DNA of 64,000 nt from Gammaproteobacteria bacterium (GTDB taxonomy: Bacteria > Pseudomonadota > Gammaproteobacteria > Burkholderiales > Sulfuricellaceae): positions 1 to 64,000 of the forward strand of contig JAHJGO010000024.1 of assembly GCA_018824405.1 (NCBI GenBank), given 5' to 3'. Positions 35,063-44,583 of this stretch are shown here, piece after piece. Each line of letters opens with the position of its first letter. Within the stretch, counting starts at the first letter, position 1. The position numbers and the translations under genes were made by a program. The notes under the pieces were generated by a model. It did not search any database and had not been told where the DNA came from. It saw only the letters and a list, made by a program, of their open reading frames with translations.

Positions 35063-38000
35063 GATCGTTCTCCTCGTGGCGGCGGGGATGGCCGGGGAAG
35101 ATTTTCCGTACCACGACAAAAAATACCGGGACCAGGAAGATGGCCAGGAAAGTCGCCGCAATCATGCCGCCGACCACGCCGGTGCCGATGGCGTGGCGGC
35201 TGTTGGCACCGGCGCCGGTTGAAACCACCAGCGGCATCACGCCCAGAATGAAGGCAAAGGAGGTCATCAGGATCGGCCTGAAACGCAGGCGGCAGGCCTC
35301 CAGCGTGGCATCGGTCAGGCTCATGCCTTTCTCCTGCAGGTCGCGCGCAAATTCGATGATCAGGATGGCGTTCTTGCTGGAAAGCCCGATGATGGCAATG
35401 AGGCCGACCTTGAAATAGACGTCGTTGGGCAATTCGCGCAAGGTCACTGCCAGGGTCGCGCCGAAGATGCCCAGCGGCACCGCCAGAAGGACGGCAAAGG
35501 GAATCGACCAGCTTTCATACAGCGCGGCCAAGGCGAGGAAAACCACCAGCAGCGACAACGCGAACAGGAAGGGCGCCTGGCTGCCGGAAAGCTTTTCCTC
35601 GAATGAGGTGCCGGCCCACTCGAAGCCGAACCCCGCCGGCAGTTCCTTGGCGATGCCTTCCATGGTCTGCATCGCTTCGCCGGTGCTGTGGCCGGGCGCC
35701 GGCATGCCGGCGATCTTCATGGCGGGCACGCCGTTGAAGCGATCGAGCTTGGGCGAGCCGACAATCCAGCGCGGCGTGACCAGTTCGGCCAGCGGCACCA
35801 TGCCGCCAGCCTTGTTCCGGACCGACAGGCGCAGGAGCATCTCCGGCGTGGTGCGCAAATCCGCTTCGGCCTGCATCTGCACCCGAAGGATCCGGCCCCG
35901 GCGTTCGAAGTCGTTGATGTAGGCGACACCCATGGTGGACTGCAGGGTTTCGTTGAGGTCGGCAATGGAAACGCCGAGGGTTTCGGCCTTGCGGCGGTCG
36001 ACATCAAGTAGAAGTTGCGGTCCGGCTTCCTGGCCTTCCGGTCGTACGCCGGCCAGATTCGGGTTCTGCCCGGCCATTCCCAGCGCCATGTTGCGCGCTT
36101 CCAGCAGTTTATCCCGGCCGATGCCGCCACGGTCCTGCAGGCGGAAGTCGAAGCCGCCGGTGGAGGCGAGTTCCGGAATGGGCGGCGGGTTGACCGCGAA
36201 AATCATCGCCTGCTTGATCTGGAACAGCGCCATGTTGGCGCGCTGCACCATGGCCGTGGAGGAATGTTCCGGCCCCTTGCGCTCGTCCCATTCCTTCAGC
36301 CGCACGAAGGCGAGGGCGGCGTTCTGGCCGCGACCGAAGAACGAGAAGCCGACCACGCCGATGACCTTGGCGACTTCCGGCTGCTTGAGGTAATACTGCT
36401 CGACCTGCTTGAGCACTTCGATGGTGCGCTCCTGCGAGGCGCCCGGCGGCAGTTGCACCATGTTGATGAAATAGCCCTGGTCCTCGTCGGGCAGGAAGCT
36501 GCCGGGCAGGTGCATGAACAGCCAGCCGGTGGCGCCGATGATGGCGGCGTACAGCACCAGATAGCGACCGGTTTTCTTGATCGCGCGCGCGACCCAGGCC
36601 TGATAGCCCAGCGTGGTGCGCTCGAAGAAGCGGTTGAACCAGCCGAAGAAGCCGCGGGTGGGCCGCGTGTCTCCCGTTTCGTGCTTGAGCAGCGTGGCGC
36701 ACAGGGCCGGCGTCAGCGTCAGCGCCATGAGGGCAGAGAACATCATGGTGAGGACCAGGGTGACGGCAAACTGGCGGTAGATCACGCCGACCGAGCCGCC
36801 GAAGAAGATCATCGGCGCGAACACCGCGGACAGCACCAGGGTGATGCCGATGATGGCGTTGAAAATCTGGTCCATCGCCTTGCGCGCCGCTTCCCGCGGA
36901 GCCAGGCCTTCCGAGCGCATGATGCGCTCCACCGCCTCCACCACCACGATGGCGTCGTCCACCACGATGCCGATCGCCAGCACCATGGCGAACAGGGTAA
37001 GCACGTTGATCGAGTAGCCGAAGACATACAGACCGGCCATGGCGCCGGTCAGGGCGACGGGCACGACGATGGTGGGAATCAGCGTGGCGCGGAAATTTTC
37101 CAGGAACAGGAACATGACCAGGAATACCAGCACCACCGCTTCCGCCAGGGTGATCAGCACTTCCTGGATGGAAATGTCGACGAAGCGGGAAGTGTCGTAA
37201 GGCACGTCCCAGCTCACGCCTTTGGGAAAGTAGGGCTCCATCTCGGCCATTTTGGCGCGCACCGCCTTGACCACGTCCAGCGCGTTGCCGTTGGGCGCCA
37301 CGCGAATGGCGATGGCCGCGGTGGGCTGGCCGTTGAGGCGGGCGAAGATGTTGTAGTCCTGCGAGCCGAGTTCGACCCGGGCGACGTCCTTCACCCGCAC
37401 AGCGGAGCCGTCCGGCTGGGTGCGGATCAGGATGTTGCCGAACTCTTCCGGTGTCGACAGGCGGCTGCGCGTGACGATTACCGCGTTAATCTGCTGGCCT
37501 GCCGCTGCCGGCGCCTGACCCAGTTCGCCGGTGGCCAGTTCCACGTTCTGGGCGCGCACGGCGCGGGTGATGTCGCCGGGCGAGAGGTTGTAGGCATGAA
37601 GTTTTTCCGGCTGGAGCCAGAGGCGCATCGAATACTCGGTGCCGAACAGAAGCGCCTCGCCCACGCCCTTGACGCGCCGCAGCGGGTCGAGCACGCTGGC
37701 CGCGGCGAAGCTGCCGAGGTCGACCGCTTTCAGACTGTTGTCAGGCGAATGCAGGGCGACGAACATCACATAATTGCGCGACGGCTTGGTCACCGTCACA
37801 CCCACCCGGCGCACGTCGTCGGGCAGGCGGGCTTCGATGCGTTTGTAGCGGTTTTGCGCTTCCACCGAGGCGATGTCGATGTTGGTGCCGGGCTCGAAGG
37901 TCAGGGTCACCGTGCCCGTGCCCAGTTCCGATGCCGACTCCATGTAGAGCAGGTGCTCGATGCCGTTCATTTCCTGTTCGATCAGGGCGGTGACCGTCTC

Positions 38001-38177
38001 CTCGACCACCTTGGCGGAGGCGCCCGGATAGACGATGTTGAAGGCGATGGCAGGGGGCGCGACAGCCGGGTACTGGGATAGCGGCAGAGCCCTGAGTGCG
38101 AGGCCGCCGGCGAGCATGATCACCAGCGCGATCACCCAGGCGAAGACCGGACGGTCGATGAAGAATTTTGCGAACAT
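35055..38177 (-). CDS. RND multidrug efflux pump, HAE1 family (AcrB/MexB-like)
   Basis: This 1040-residue pump is the standard length. It starts MFAKFFIDRPVFAWVIA and has proton-relay aspartates in TM4 (AIGIVVDDAIVVVEAVE). It also has the pore-domain repeats, GASAKVVEETVTALIEQEMNGI and the second-half TM10 region GLSSKNAILIIEFA with the relay Lys. It exports hydrophobic or amphiphilic compounds from periplasm or inner membrane using the proton gradient. It lies between the adaptor gene and the outer-membrane factor gene. Confidence 0.95.
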   Translation of the reverse strand: MFAKFFIDRPVFAWVIALVIMLAGGLALRALPLSQYPAVAPPAIAFNIVYPGASAKVVEETVTALIEQEMNGIEHLLYMESASELGTGTVTLTFEPGTNIDIASVEAQNRYKRIEARLPDDVRRVGVTVTKPSRNYVMFVALHSPDNSLKAVDLGSFAAASVLDPLRRVKGVGEALLFGTEYSMRLWLQPEKLHAYNLSPGDITRAVRAQNVELATGELGQAPAAAGQQINAVIVTRSRLSTPEEFGNILIRTQPDGSAVRVKDVARVELGSQDYNIFARLNGQPTAAIAIRVAPNGNALDVVKAVRAKMAEMEPYFPKGVSWDVPYDTSRFVDISIQEVLITLAEAVVLVFLVMFLFLENFRATLIPTIVVPVALTGAMAGLYVFGYSINVLTLFAMVLAIGIVVDDAIVVVEAVERIMRSEGLAPREAARKAMDQIFNAIIGITLVLSAVFAPMIFFGGSVGVIYRQFAVTLVLTMMFSALMALTLTPALCATLLKHETGDTRPTRGFFGWFNRFFERTTLGYQAWVARAIKKTGRYLVLYAAIIGATGWLFMHLPGSFLPDEDQGYFINMVQLPPGASQERTIEVLKQVEQYYLKQPEVAKVIGVVGFSFFGRGQNAALAFVRLKEWDERKGPEHSSTAMVQRANMALFQIKQAMIFAVNPPPIPELASTGGFDFRLQDRGGIGRDKLLEARNMALGMAGQNPNLAGVRPEGQEAGPQLLLDVDRRKAETLGVSIADLNETLQSTMGVAYINDFERRGRILRVQMQAEADLRTTPEMLLRLSVRNKAGGMVPLAELVTPRWIVGSPKLDRFNGVPAMKIAGMPAPGHSTGEAMQTMEGIAKELPAGFGFEWAGTSFEEKLSGSQAPFLFALSLLVVFLALAALYESWSIPFAVLLAVPLGIFGATLAVTLRELPNDVYFKVGLIAIIGLSSKNAILIIEFARDLQEKGMSLTDATLEACRLRFRPILMTSFAFILGVMPLVVSTGAGANSRHAIGTGVVGGMIAATFLAIFLVPVFFVVVRKIFPGHPRRHEENDHA

Positions 38178-38258
38178 GGTTTACCCCTGTTTCTTTTCAC
38201 CAGCCGGCGGCTGCGCGGCAGGGGAAGCAATTACTTGAGCATCGCGTAGCGATACGTC

Positions 38259-38298
38259 GTCCCTCTCTCCCTCTGGGAGAGAGCTGGGAGAGAGGGGC
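38259..38298. repeat. Dispersed palindrome between adaptor and RND pump genes
   Basis: The perfect arms CTCTCTCCC-TCT-GGGAGAGAG (38263-38283) are followed by CTGGGAGAGAGGGG. It is the same class as the repeat inside the ketosynthase gene (6116-6158). It sits in the 146-bp gap of the efflux operon, so its hairpin could modulate expression of pump relative to adaptor. Confidence 0.7.
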
Positions 38299-38323
38299 CG
38301 GACACGGCGAGAAGCGATGTTCT

Positions 38324-39451
38324 TCATTCAGAGCGGCTCTTCTCGCCATGATCGGCCGGATTCCACGGCACCGGCTTGACCGGCGTGCCGGGCCGCGCCT
38401 TCTGCAGGCCGTTGACGATTACCTGCTCGCCGCCTTTCAGGCCTTCGACGATGACGAAGTCGCTGCCGCTCATGCCGCCGGTTTTCACCGGTCTGGGTGC
38501 AGCCTTGCCTTCGCTGTCCACAATCATCACGATCTGTCCCTGAGCGGTCGGCTGCACGGCGCGCTGGGGCACCCGGATGGCCTGGTCGAGCAGGGCTTCC
38601 GGGAAGCGGATGCGGATAAAGGCGCCGGGCAGCAGCTCGTGCCGCGGGTTGGGGAACACGGCGCGCAGCGAGACGCTGCCGGTCGCCGGGTCGACGGCAA
38701 GGTCAGAGAACATCAGCTTGCCCGGCTGCGGGTAGATGCTGCCGTCTTCCAGCACCATCTCCACTATGGCCTGCTCAACCGCCTTGAGCCTGCCCGCCTT
38801 CACGGCCTGCCTGAGGCGCAACAGATCGCTGCCGGGCTGGGTGAAATTGGCGTAGATCGGGTCGATCTGCTCGATGGTGGCCAGATGGGTTGCGGCATCC
38901 CTGCTTACCAGCGTGCCTTCCGTTACCAGGGCGCGGCCGATGCGGCCGGAAATGGCTGCCGGCACGCTGGCGTTTTCCTGGTCAATGCGGGCGCGGGTCA
39001 GCGCCACTTCGGCCTGCTTTACTTTCGCCTCGGCCAGATCGACTTCCTGCTGGCTTACTGCCTTGATGGCGAGCAGGGGGCGGTAGCGCTCCAGCGTCAG
39101 GCGCGCGACATCCAGGTCCGCCTTTGCCGCATCGAAGGAGGCCTGATAGTTGCGCGGGTCGATGCGAAACAGGGTGGCGCCTGCCTTGACATCGGAACCC
39201 TCGGTGAACAGGCGTTTTTCCAGAATGCCGTCCACCTGGGCTCGTACCTGTGCGGTGCGGAAAGCCTGCAGCCGTCCCGGCAGCTCCTTGGTGAGAGTGG
39301 CCGAAGCGGGCGTGACGGTGATGACATCGACTTCCGGCGGCGGCATGGCACCACCCGGTCCGGGGCCGGAAGCGGGTTTCTGGTCACCTCCTTTACCGCA
39401 ACCCGCAAGTGCGGCGATCAGCAGAAGTACCAACGGGAAATTGCGGTTCAT
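38324..39451 (-). CDS. RND efflux periplasmic adaptor (AcrA/MexA family)
   Basis: This 375-residue protein starts MNRNFPLVLLLIAALAGC, a lipoprotein signal. It then has the first lipoyl half (GRLQAFRTAQVRAQVDGILE), a coiled-coil (YRPLLAIKAVSQQEVDLAEA), the second half, and beta-barrel (YANFTQPGSDLLRLRQAV). It links the RND pump to the outer-membrane factor. The start at 39451 is preferred because the upstream codons lack lipobox context. Confidence 0.93.
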   Translation of the reverse strand: MNRNFPLVLLLIAALAGCGKGGDQKPASGPGPGGAMPPPEVDVITVTPASATLTKELPGRLQAFRTAQVRAQVDGILEKRLFTEGSDVKAGATLFRIDPRNYQASFDAAKADLDVARLTLERYRPLLAIKAVSQQEVDLAEAKVKQAEVALTRARIDQENASVPAAISGRIGRALVTEGTLVSRDAATHLATIEQIDPIYANFTQPGSDLLRLRQAVKAGRLKAVEQAIVEMVLEDGSIYPQPGKLMFSDLAVDPATGSVSLRAVFPNPRHELLPGAFIRIRFPEALLDQAIRVPQRAVQPTAQGQIVMIVDSEGKAAPRPVKTGGMSGSDFVIVEGLKGGEQVIVNGLQKARPGTPVKPVPWNPADHGEKSRSE

Positions 39452-39499
39452 GTTCGATTCCTTGTTCAGTAATTTAACGTGAAACAGTTTTGTGAAGCG

Positions 39500-39610
39500 T
39501 GAAACCACTCGCTACGCTTTGTTCGTGAAGTGTGAATGTAAAACCATCTACTGAGCCTGCTTTTACATTTCACACTTCACAGCAAGGGCTTAGCCCAAGC
39601 GGTTTCACAT
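39500..39610. repeat. Long imperfect inverted repeat between tetR-type and efflux genes
   Basis: The core arms GTGAAGTGTGAATGTAAAA (39525-39543) and TTTTACATTTCACACTTCAC (39561-39580) differ by one inserted base. The similarity continues outward (GAAACCACTCGCTACGC versus the complement of GCTTAGCCCAAGCGGTTTC), giving an element of about 110 bp. It could be a non-autonomous dispersed repeat or a regulatory hairpin in the efflux operon leader. Confidence 0.6.
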
Positions 39611-39652
39611 TTCACTTGTTTCATGATCCTGGGTGGTAATTTGTCATGACCG

Positions 39653-40249
39653 TTAGTCGTAGGCGCGCAGGAAGCAGTCGATAATCTGCCCGATCCGGGT
39701 TTTTTCCCCGGCTTCCGGCAACTCGGCATTGCCGCTGATGCGGCGAAAATGGTCGATGTTGTTGAGCATGCCCAGCAGCATCTCGGCGGCAAAGCGCGGG
39801 TCGTCCTGGCGCAGGTGGCCGGCTGCCATGGCACGGCCAAGAAAATCCGCCAGCCGGGCGGCGGTCAGTTCCGGACCCTTGGCGAAATAGGCCTGGGCCA
39901 GGGAAGGGAAGCGTGCCGCCTCGGCCATGAGGGTGCGGAACATGGCCAGCCCCTCGGTGCCATGCACTTTCTGGCGGAAGGTCGTGCCAAAGCGGATAAG
40001 GGTAGTGCGCACGTCGTCAGTCTGGCCGTCCAGCGAAACCACGATGGCACCTGAAATCAGGCCGGCAGACTCGCTGAACAGTTCGTCCTTGCCCGGGAAA
40101 TGGTTGTACAGCGTTTGCTTGGCTACGCCAGCGCGTGCGGCGATGCCGTCTACGCTGGCCCGGTAGCCTTCTTCCATGAAGGCTTCCCTGGCTGCATGGA
40201 TCAGGCGGGTGCGGGTTTCGCTGGCGACGGTGTCCTCGGCAGGGGACAT
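39653..40249 (-). CDS. TetR/AcrR-family transcriptional regulator
   Basis: This 198-residue regulator has an N-terminal HTH (TRTRLIHAAREAFMEEGYRASVDGIAARAGVAKQTLYNHFPGKDELF, broken by turns) with the family motif VAKQTLYNHFPGKDEL at the recognition helix. The C-terminal TetR_C domain would bind a ligand. It lies upstream of and in the same direction as the RND operon, so it probably represses itself and the pump. A ribosome site GGAAAGCCATG-like run precedes the start. Confidence 0.92.
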   Translation of the reverse strand: MSPAEDTVASETRTRLIHAAREAFMEEGYRASVDGIAARAGVAKQTLYNHFPGKDELFSESAGLISGAIVVSLDGQTDDVRTTLIRFGTTFRQKVHGTEGLAMFRTLMAEAARFPSLAQAYFAKGPELTAARLADFLGRAMAAGHLRQDDPRFAAEMLLGMLNNIDHFRRISGNAELPEAGEKTRIGQIIDCFLRAYD

Positions 40250-40283
40250 GGCTTTCCTTGTGAAGGCGGAATGTGGACTGGAC

Positions 40284-40312
40284 AGTCTAGTCTACCGAAT
40301 TTCGGAAATCAA
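40284..40312 (-). promoter_or_regulatory. Promoter of the TetR gene with palindromic operator candidate
   Basis: On the minus strand TTGATT (40312-40307) and TAGACT (40289-40284) are 17 bp apart. The spacer contains a perfect palindrome CCGAATTTCGG (40295-40305), and AGTCTA is repeated twice next to it (40284-40294). A palindrome between -35 and -10 fits autorepression by the TetR protein; binding is inferred. Confidence 0.45.
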
Positions 40313-40353
40313 CCGCGTTGATGAGGCGGTTATCACTTCATGGTTTTCAGGCC

Positions 40354-40383
40354 AAAAAAAAGGCCGGTCATGACCGGCCTTTG
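40354..40383 (-). terminator. Intrinsic terminator of the EF-hand gene
   Basis: On the minus strand the stem AAAGGCCGGTCATGACCGGCC is self-complementary and followed by a run of eight T. It lies 17 bp after the EF-hand stop. The plus strand has A-rich bases, so it serves the minus strand mainly. Confidence 0.85.
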
Positions 40384-40399
40384 CTGGAGAAAAGTGGTT

Positions 40400-41101
<702 letters not shown>

Positions 41102-41219
41102 AATTCACTCCTTATCTTTTGCCGGTTGTAAAAATTGCGTGGGGTGCCGGGAGTGGTCACCGTGCAACGCTTCCATGCAATATATCGGCCAGATTAGCCC
41201 AGACTTGGCGGTGATTTGT

Positions 41220-41244
41220 GTTAAGAGAAGTAAAGTTATGTTAA
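41220..41244 (+). promoter_or_regulatory. Phased CpxR-like boxes upstream of the response regulator gene
   Basis: GTTAA (41220-41224), GTAAA (41230-41234) and GTTAA (41240-41244) are spaced exactly 10 bp apart. This fits direct-repeat binding by OmpR-family regulators; the E. coli CpxR site is GTAAA-N5-GTAAA. It lies about 200 bp before the regulator start and about 120 bp before the divergent EF-hand gene. The rest of the 345-bp gap (41102-41446) holds no gene that I can see. Confidence 0.55.
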
Positions 41245-41446
41245 GACCTGCCGGATTTCCCCAGGGAATTTGTCGGAGCACCCGCTGGAAGATGCCTGAA
41301 TTGTGTGATTTTTCGGGGCAGGCATGCCCTGCGGCAATTATTGCCGCAGGGGGTAAATTAATGTAAATCCAGGTGCCGGGACTGTCCCTGGCGGCAGCGC
41401 TTCGCTATCATCGTCCCCATTCTGTTCAATGGCGGTATGTATTGCA

Positions 41447-42133
41447 ATGTCAAAGGTTCTGCTGGTGGATGACGATGTCGAACTGGTCGAAATGCTCAAG
41501 GAGTACCTGGCGCAGGAAGGGTTCGATGTGACGACTGTCCATGACGGCGAGGCGGGCGTGTCTGAAGCCTTGTCCGGCCAGTACGCGATTGCGGTGCTGG
41601 ACGTGATGATGCCGCGCCTGGGCGGCGTGGAAGCGCTGCGGCGCATCCGCCTGAAAGGCGCCATGCCGGTGATCATGCTTACCGCCAGGGGAGACGATAC
41701 GGATCGCATCGTCGGGCTCGAACTTGGCGCCGATGATTACGTGCCCAAGCCCTGCACGCCACGGGAGCTGACGGCCCGCATACGCGCCATTCTGCGCCGC
41801 ACGCAGGGCGCTCAGGGTGAAAACGAACCCACCGTTTTGACGGTCGGGGCCTTGAGTATATGGCCGGGGCAGCGCCGCGTGGAATGGTCCGGGAAGCCTG
41901 TGGACCTGACCAGCACGGAATTCAACCTGCTGGAAGTGCTGGCCCGCGAGGCTGGCCGGCCAGTCAGCAAGAACATTCTCTCCGAACAGGGCTTGGGCCG
42001 TCCGCTGGCCCGTTTCGACCGCAGCATCGACGTGCACCTGAGCAGCATCCGCCACAAGCTTGGCCTGCTGGCAGATGGACGCTCCTGCATTCAGACCGTG
42101 TACCGTCAGGGCTACCAGCTAATAAGAGAATGA
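41447..42133 (+). CDS. OmpR-family response regulator (CpxR-like)
   Basis: This 228-residue regulator has a receiver (KVLLVDDDVELVEMLKEYL, phospho-Asp in AVLDVMMPRLGG, LTARGD, VPKPCTP) and a winged-helix DNA-binding domain (VDLTSTEFNLLEVLAREAG, SIDVHLSSIRHKLG). EYLAQEGFDVTTVHDGEAG and the wing resemble CpxR. The start at 41447 gives MSKVLLVDDD; an in-frame ATG at 41429 is possible and neither has a strong ribosome site. The kinase gene begins 1 bp after the stop, so they are co-transcribed. Confidence 0.88.
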   Translation: MSKVLLVDDDVELVEMLKEYLAQEGFDVTTVHDGEAGVSEALSGQYAIAVLDVMMPRLGGVEALRRIRLKGAMPVIMLTARGDDTDRIVGLELGADDYVPKPCTPRELTARIRAILRRTQGAQGENEPTVLTVGALSIWPGQRRVEWSGKPVDLTSTEFNLLEVLAREAGRPVSKNILSEQGLGRPLARFDRSIDVHLSSIRHKLGLLADGRSCIQTVYRQGYQLIRE

Positions 42134-42134
42134 T

Positions 42135-43466
42135 ATGGGCAGGCTATTCTGGAAATTCTTCTTTTTTATCTGGCTGGCGCAGTTGTCGGCCATCCTGGCG
42201 ACCGGTACAACATTCTGGCTGGAGCGCCGCGCACAGGACAAAATACTGGAAGGCGTAAACCAGAGCCCACCCGCCAGCTTGCTGGTGGAATCCGCCACCG
42301 TCACGCTGCAATACGGTGGCGTCGACGCCTTGCGCAGTTTTCTGGGCAAGCAGGTACACGCGCCGGTTTATGCCGTTGATGAGCAAAACCGGGAACTCCT
42401 CGGGCGTGACTATGCGCAGGCCACGCTGGAACGCGTGCGACGGATGCTGGACGCGGATCCCGCCGCGCCTGCGGTGCGCAAAGTGCCGGGTTCCGATGGG
42501 CATGTCTATGTCCTGTTTTCGCTCTTTCCGGAACATCGCTTCGAGGGCCGGCCACACATTCGCGGCAAGCCTCTGTTCCCTGCTGTTCCGCTGGTGGCGA
42601 CCCTGCTCGCCAGCCTGATTTTTGCCGCACTACTGGCCTGGTATTTCTCGAAGCCGATCCGCAGTTTGCGCTCGGCATTTGAGGCCATGGTCGGCGGCAA
42701 TCTGGAAGTTCGTCTCGGTCCCGTCATGGGCCAGCGCCGCGACGAACTGGCCGATCTCGGCCACAATTTCGATCGCATGGCCAGCCACCTGAATGACCTG
42801 ATCGATGGCCAGCGGCGCTTGCTGCACGACGTTTCGCATGAGTTGTGCTCCCCCCTGGCCAGACTGCAGGCGGCAATTGGCCTGGCGCGTCAGCAGCCGG
42901 AAAAGCTGGAGTCCTCCCTGGCGCGCATCGAGCGCGAGAGCGTGCGCATGGACAAGCTGGTGGGGGAACTGCTGACACTCTCCCGCCTGGAAGCAGGTGT
43001 GATGGGGACAATGGAAGAAGAGATCAATGTGGAGGAACTTGTTTCCGACATCGTGGCAGACGCCCGCTTCGAGGCAGAAGCGAGTGGACGCACTGTGGAA
43101 TTTACCGAGTGCAGCGAAGCGCTCGTCAAGGGCGATGCTGAATTGCTGCATCGCGCGATAGAGAATGTGGTGCGCAATGCGCTGAGGCATACTCCGGCTG
43201 GCGGCAAAGTGATGCTGGAAATCCGTCTGGATGCAAACAGTGTGCGGCTTGCCATCCGCGATCAGGGCTCCGGCGTTCCCGAGAGCGAACTGAATGCGAT
43301 CTTCGAGCCTTTTTTTCGCGGCAACGGAATAAAAAATATTGATAATCATGGCCATGGCCTTGGGCTGGCGATTGCACGGCGTGTCGTTGAGGCGCATGGC
43401 GGAACCATGCGTGCGTCGAACATCGCTGAGGGCGGGTTGAACGTCGAAATCATCCTGCCGGTCTAA
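42135..43466 (+). CDS. Membrane sensor histidine kinase (CpxA-like)
   Basis: Layout of this 443-residue kinase: TM1 (about 8-27), a periplasmic sensor of about 120 residues, TM2 (PLVATLLASLIFAALLAWYF), HAMP, H-box LLHDVSHELCSPLARLQAAIG, N-box VVRNALRHTP, G1 IRDQGSGVPESELNAIFEPFF and G2 HGHGLGLAIARRVVEAHGG. The H-box and HAMP organisation match CpxA. It probably senses envelope stress or metal through the periplasmic domain and phosphorylates the upstream regulator. Confidence 0.9.
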   Translation: MGRLFWKFFFFIWLAQLSAILATGTTFWLERRAQDKILEGVNQSPPASLLVESATVTLQYGGVDALRSFLGKQVHAPVYAVDEQNRELLGRDYAQATLERVRRMLDADPAAPAVRKVPGSDGHVYVLFSLFPEHRFEGRPHIRGKPLFPAVPLVATLLASLIFAALLAWYFSKPIRSLRSAFEAMVGGNLEVRLGPVMGQRRDELADLGHNFDRMASHLNDLIDGQRRLLHDVSHELCSPLARLQAAIGLARQQPEKLESSLARIERESVRMDKLVGELLTLSRLEAGVMGTMEEEINVEELVSDIVADARFEAEASGRTVEFTECSEALVKGDAELLHRAIENVVRNALRHTPAGGKVMLEIRLDANSVRLAIRDQGSGVPESELNAIFEPFFRGNGIKNIDNHGHGLGLAIARRVVEAHGGTMRASNIAEGGLNVEIILPV

Positions 43467-43498
43467 AATTTCCCGCGTTCCTCTCCCGGTGCAAATGT

Positions 43499-43534
43499 TT
43501 AACATGCTTTTACATGCCATTAACCGCTCTTTAC
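43499..43534 (-). promoter_or_regulatory. Four phased CpxR-like boxes upstream of the Spy/CpxP gene
   Basis: On the plus strand TTAAC (43499-43503), TTTAC (43509-43513), TTAAC (43520-43524) and TTTAC (43530-43534) are spaced 10, 11 and 10 bp. Read on the minus strand these are GTAAA/GTTAA alternating, the same words as at 41220-41244. They lie 85-120 bp before the Spy/CpxP start, a normal activator position. Confidence 0.58.
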
Positions 43535-43618
43535 GCTTAGTTGAGCGAGACTGTATGCAACAGACGAGGCACCCGATGCTTCGGCTGGGTCCGCCCAAGT
43601 TAAACTAAGGAGTCAATC

Positions 43619-44134
43619 ATGAAAACACGCAATCACACACTCACTGCTTTCCTTGCCGCCAGCAGCATTGCCCTGGCTGTTCCCCTGTTTGCCCAGGCGC
43701 GTCCGATGATGGACGGGATGGACGGCTGCAACGCGCCGCAGGCCATGCAGGGCAAGCGCGGCTTCTTCGGCGACCGCGATGGCCTGCCGCCGATGATGAA
43801 ACGCCTCAAGCTGACACCAGAACAGGAATCCAAGATCACCCAGTTGCGCAAGCAGGACGCCGACCTCATGGGTGAAAAGTTCAAGACGATGCGCGACAGC
43901 CGCGCGCAGCTTCACGAGATGCAATCGAAAGGCGAATACGATGAGGCCCAGGTCAGGTCGTTTACCGAGAAGGGCGCTCAGGCGATGGCTGAAATGGGGC
44001 AGATTCGTGCTCGCCAGCATCATGAAATGATGCAGATCCTCACGCCCGAGCAGCGCAAGCAGTTCGAAGCGCAGCGCGAACGGATGATGAATCGCGGGGA
44101 GCAGCGTCGCGAAGGACGCCCTGCCAAGGGCTGA
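43619..44134 (+). CDS. Spy/CpxP-family periplasmic protein
   Basis: This 171-residue protein has a signal peptide (LAASSIALAVPLFAQA-RP). It then has helical LTxxQ motifs: LKLTPEQESKITQLRKQDAD and ILTPEQRKQFEAQRERM, the hallmarks of the Spy/CpxP family. N-terminal Met/Asp/His residues (RPMMDGMDGCNAPQAMQG) could bind metal. In the Cpx system such proteins act as chaperones and as inhibitors of the sensor kinase. GGAG lies 8 nt before the ATG. A GCTCACG-CGTGAGC hairpin (44163-44182) follows the gene. Confidence 0.88.
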   Translation: MKTRNHTLTAFLAASSIALAVPLFAQARPMMDGMDGCNAPQAMQGKRGFFGDRDGLPPMMKRLKLTPEQESKITQLRKQDADLMGEKFKTMRDSRAQLHEMQSKGEYDEAQVRSFTEKGAQAMAEMGQIRARQHHEMMQILTPEQRKQFEAQRERMMNRGEQRREGRPAKG

Positions 44135-44162
44135 CTCGCATCGAGGTGAACAGTTATGCCGC

Positions 44163-44182
44163 GCTCACGTAATTGCGTGAGC
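44163..44182 (+). terminator. Possible terminator after the Spy/CpxP gene
   Basis: GCTCACG (44163-44169) and CGTGAGC (44176-44182) form a perfect 7-bp stem with a 6-nt loop 29 bp after the stop. No T-run follows, so termination is uncertain. Confidence 0.35.
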
Positions 44183-44290
44183 ACACTCACATAATCAGGT
44201 GCACGAGAAATAAGCCACAAAAGCCCCCAATCTTTTGCACCTGGCGTTCGGGGCTGATCGACAAAATTAGAAAATTAGGGACGAAAATTA

Positions 44291-44388
44291 GGGGATAGAC
44301 CACGGTTTCTAGCGACAAAATAAGGGGACAGACCACGGTTTCTAATATTCATCAAACAGATCTCCCCTATAAACCGTGGTCTGTCCCC
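44291..44388. repeat. Cluster of GGGGACAGACCACGGTTT repeats, two direct and one inverted
   Basis: GGGGATAGACCACGGTTTCTA (first 20 bases from 44291), GGGGACAGACCACGGTTTCT (from 44324) and the inverted copy AAACCGTGGTCTGTCCCC (44371-44388) lie in a gene-free stretch (44135-44583, 449 bp). The word is a common REP/RAYT-type repeat that occurs next to Y1-type transposase genes in related genomes; no such gene is here. The rest of the gap is AT-richer and holds no gene I can support. Confidence 0.65.
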
Positions 44389-44583
44389 TATTGCACCTCA
44401 AACAGATTCCCCTTTACACCTTGGATTGACCTTTATTGCACCGAAAAGGCGATGACAATGAAGGAAGCAGTATTTTGGGTAAACATGCTGAAGTCTCATG
44501 GTGGTGGCAAGTTAAGATTGCCATTGATGTTAAACTTGTTTTATCCATTAAGAATGTTGCCATGCCTGCCTCAATTGCAATTG

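Noticed and set aside
36015-38081. 688-codon plus-strand open frame inside the RND pump gene
   Set aside because: Antisense shadow of a GC-rich gene; composition (His, Asp, Gly, Arg repeats) is typical of such shadows.
44020-44220. 66-codon minus frame overlapping the Spy/CpxP gene end
   Set aside because: Largely antisense to the Spy/CpxP gene; the remaining N-terminal part is too short to assign.
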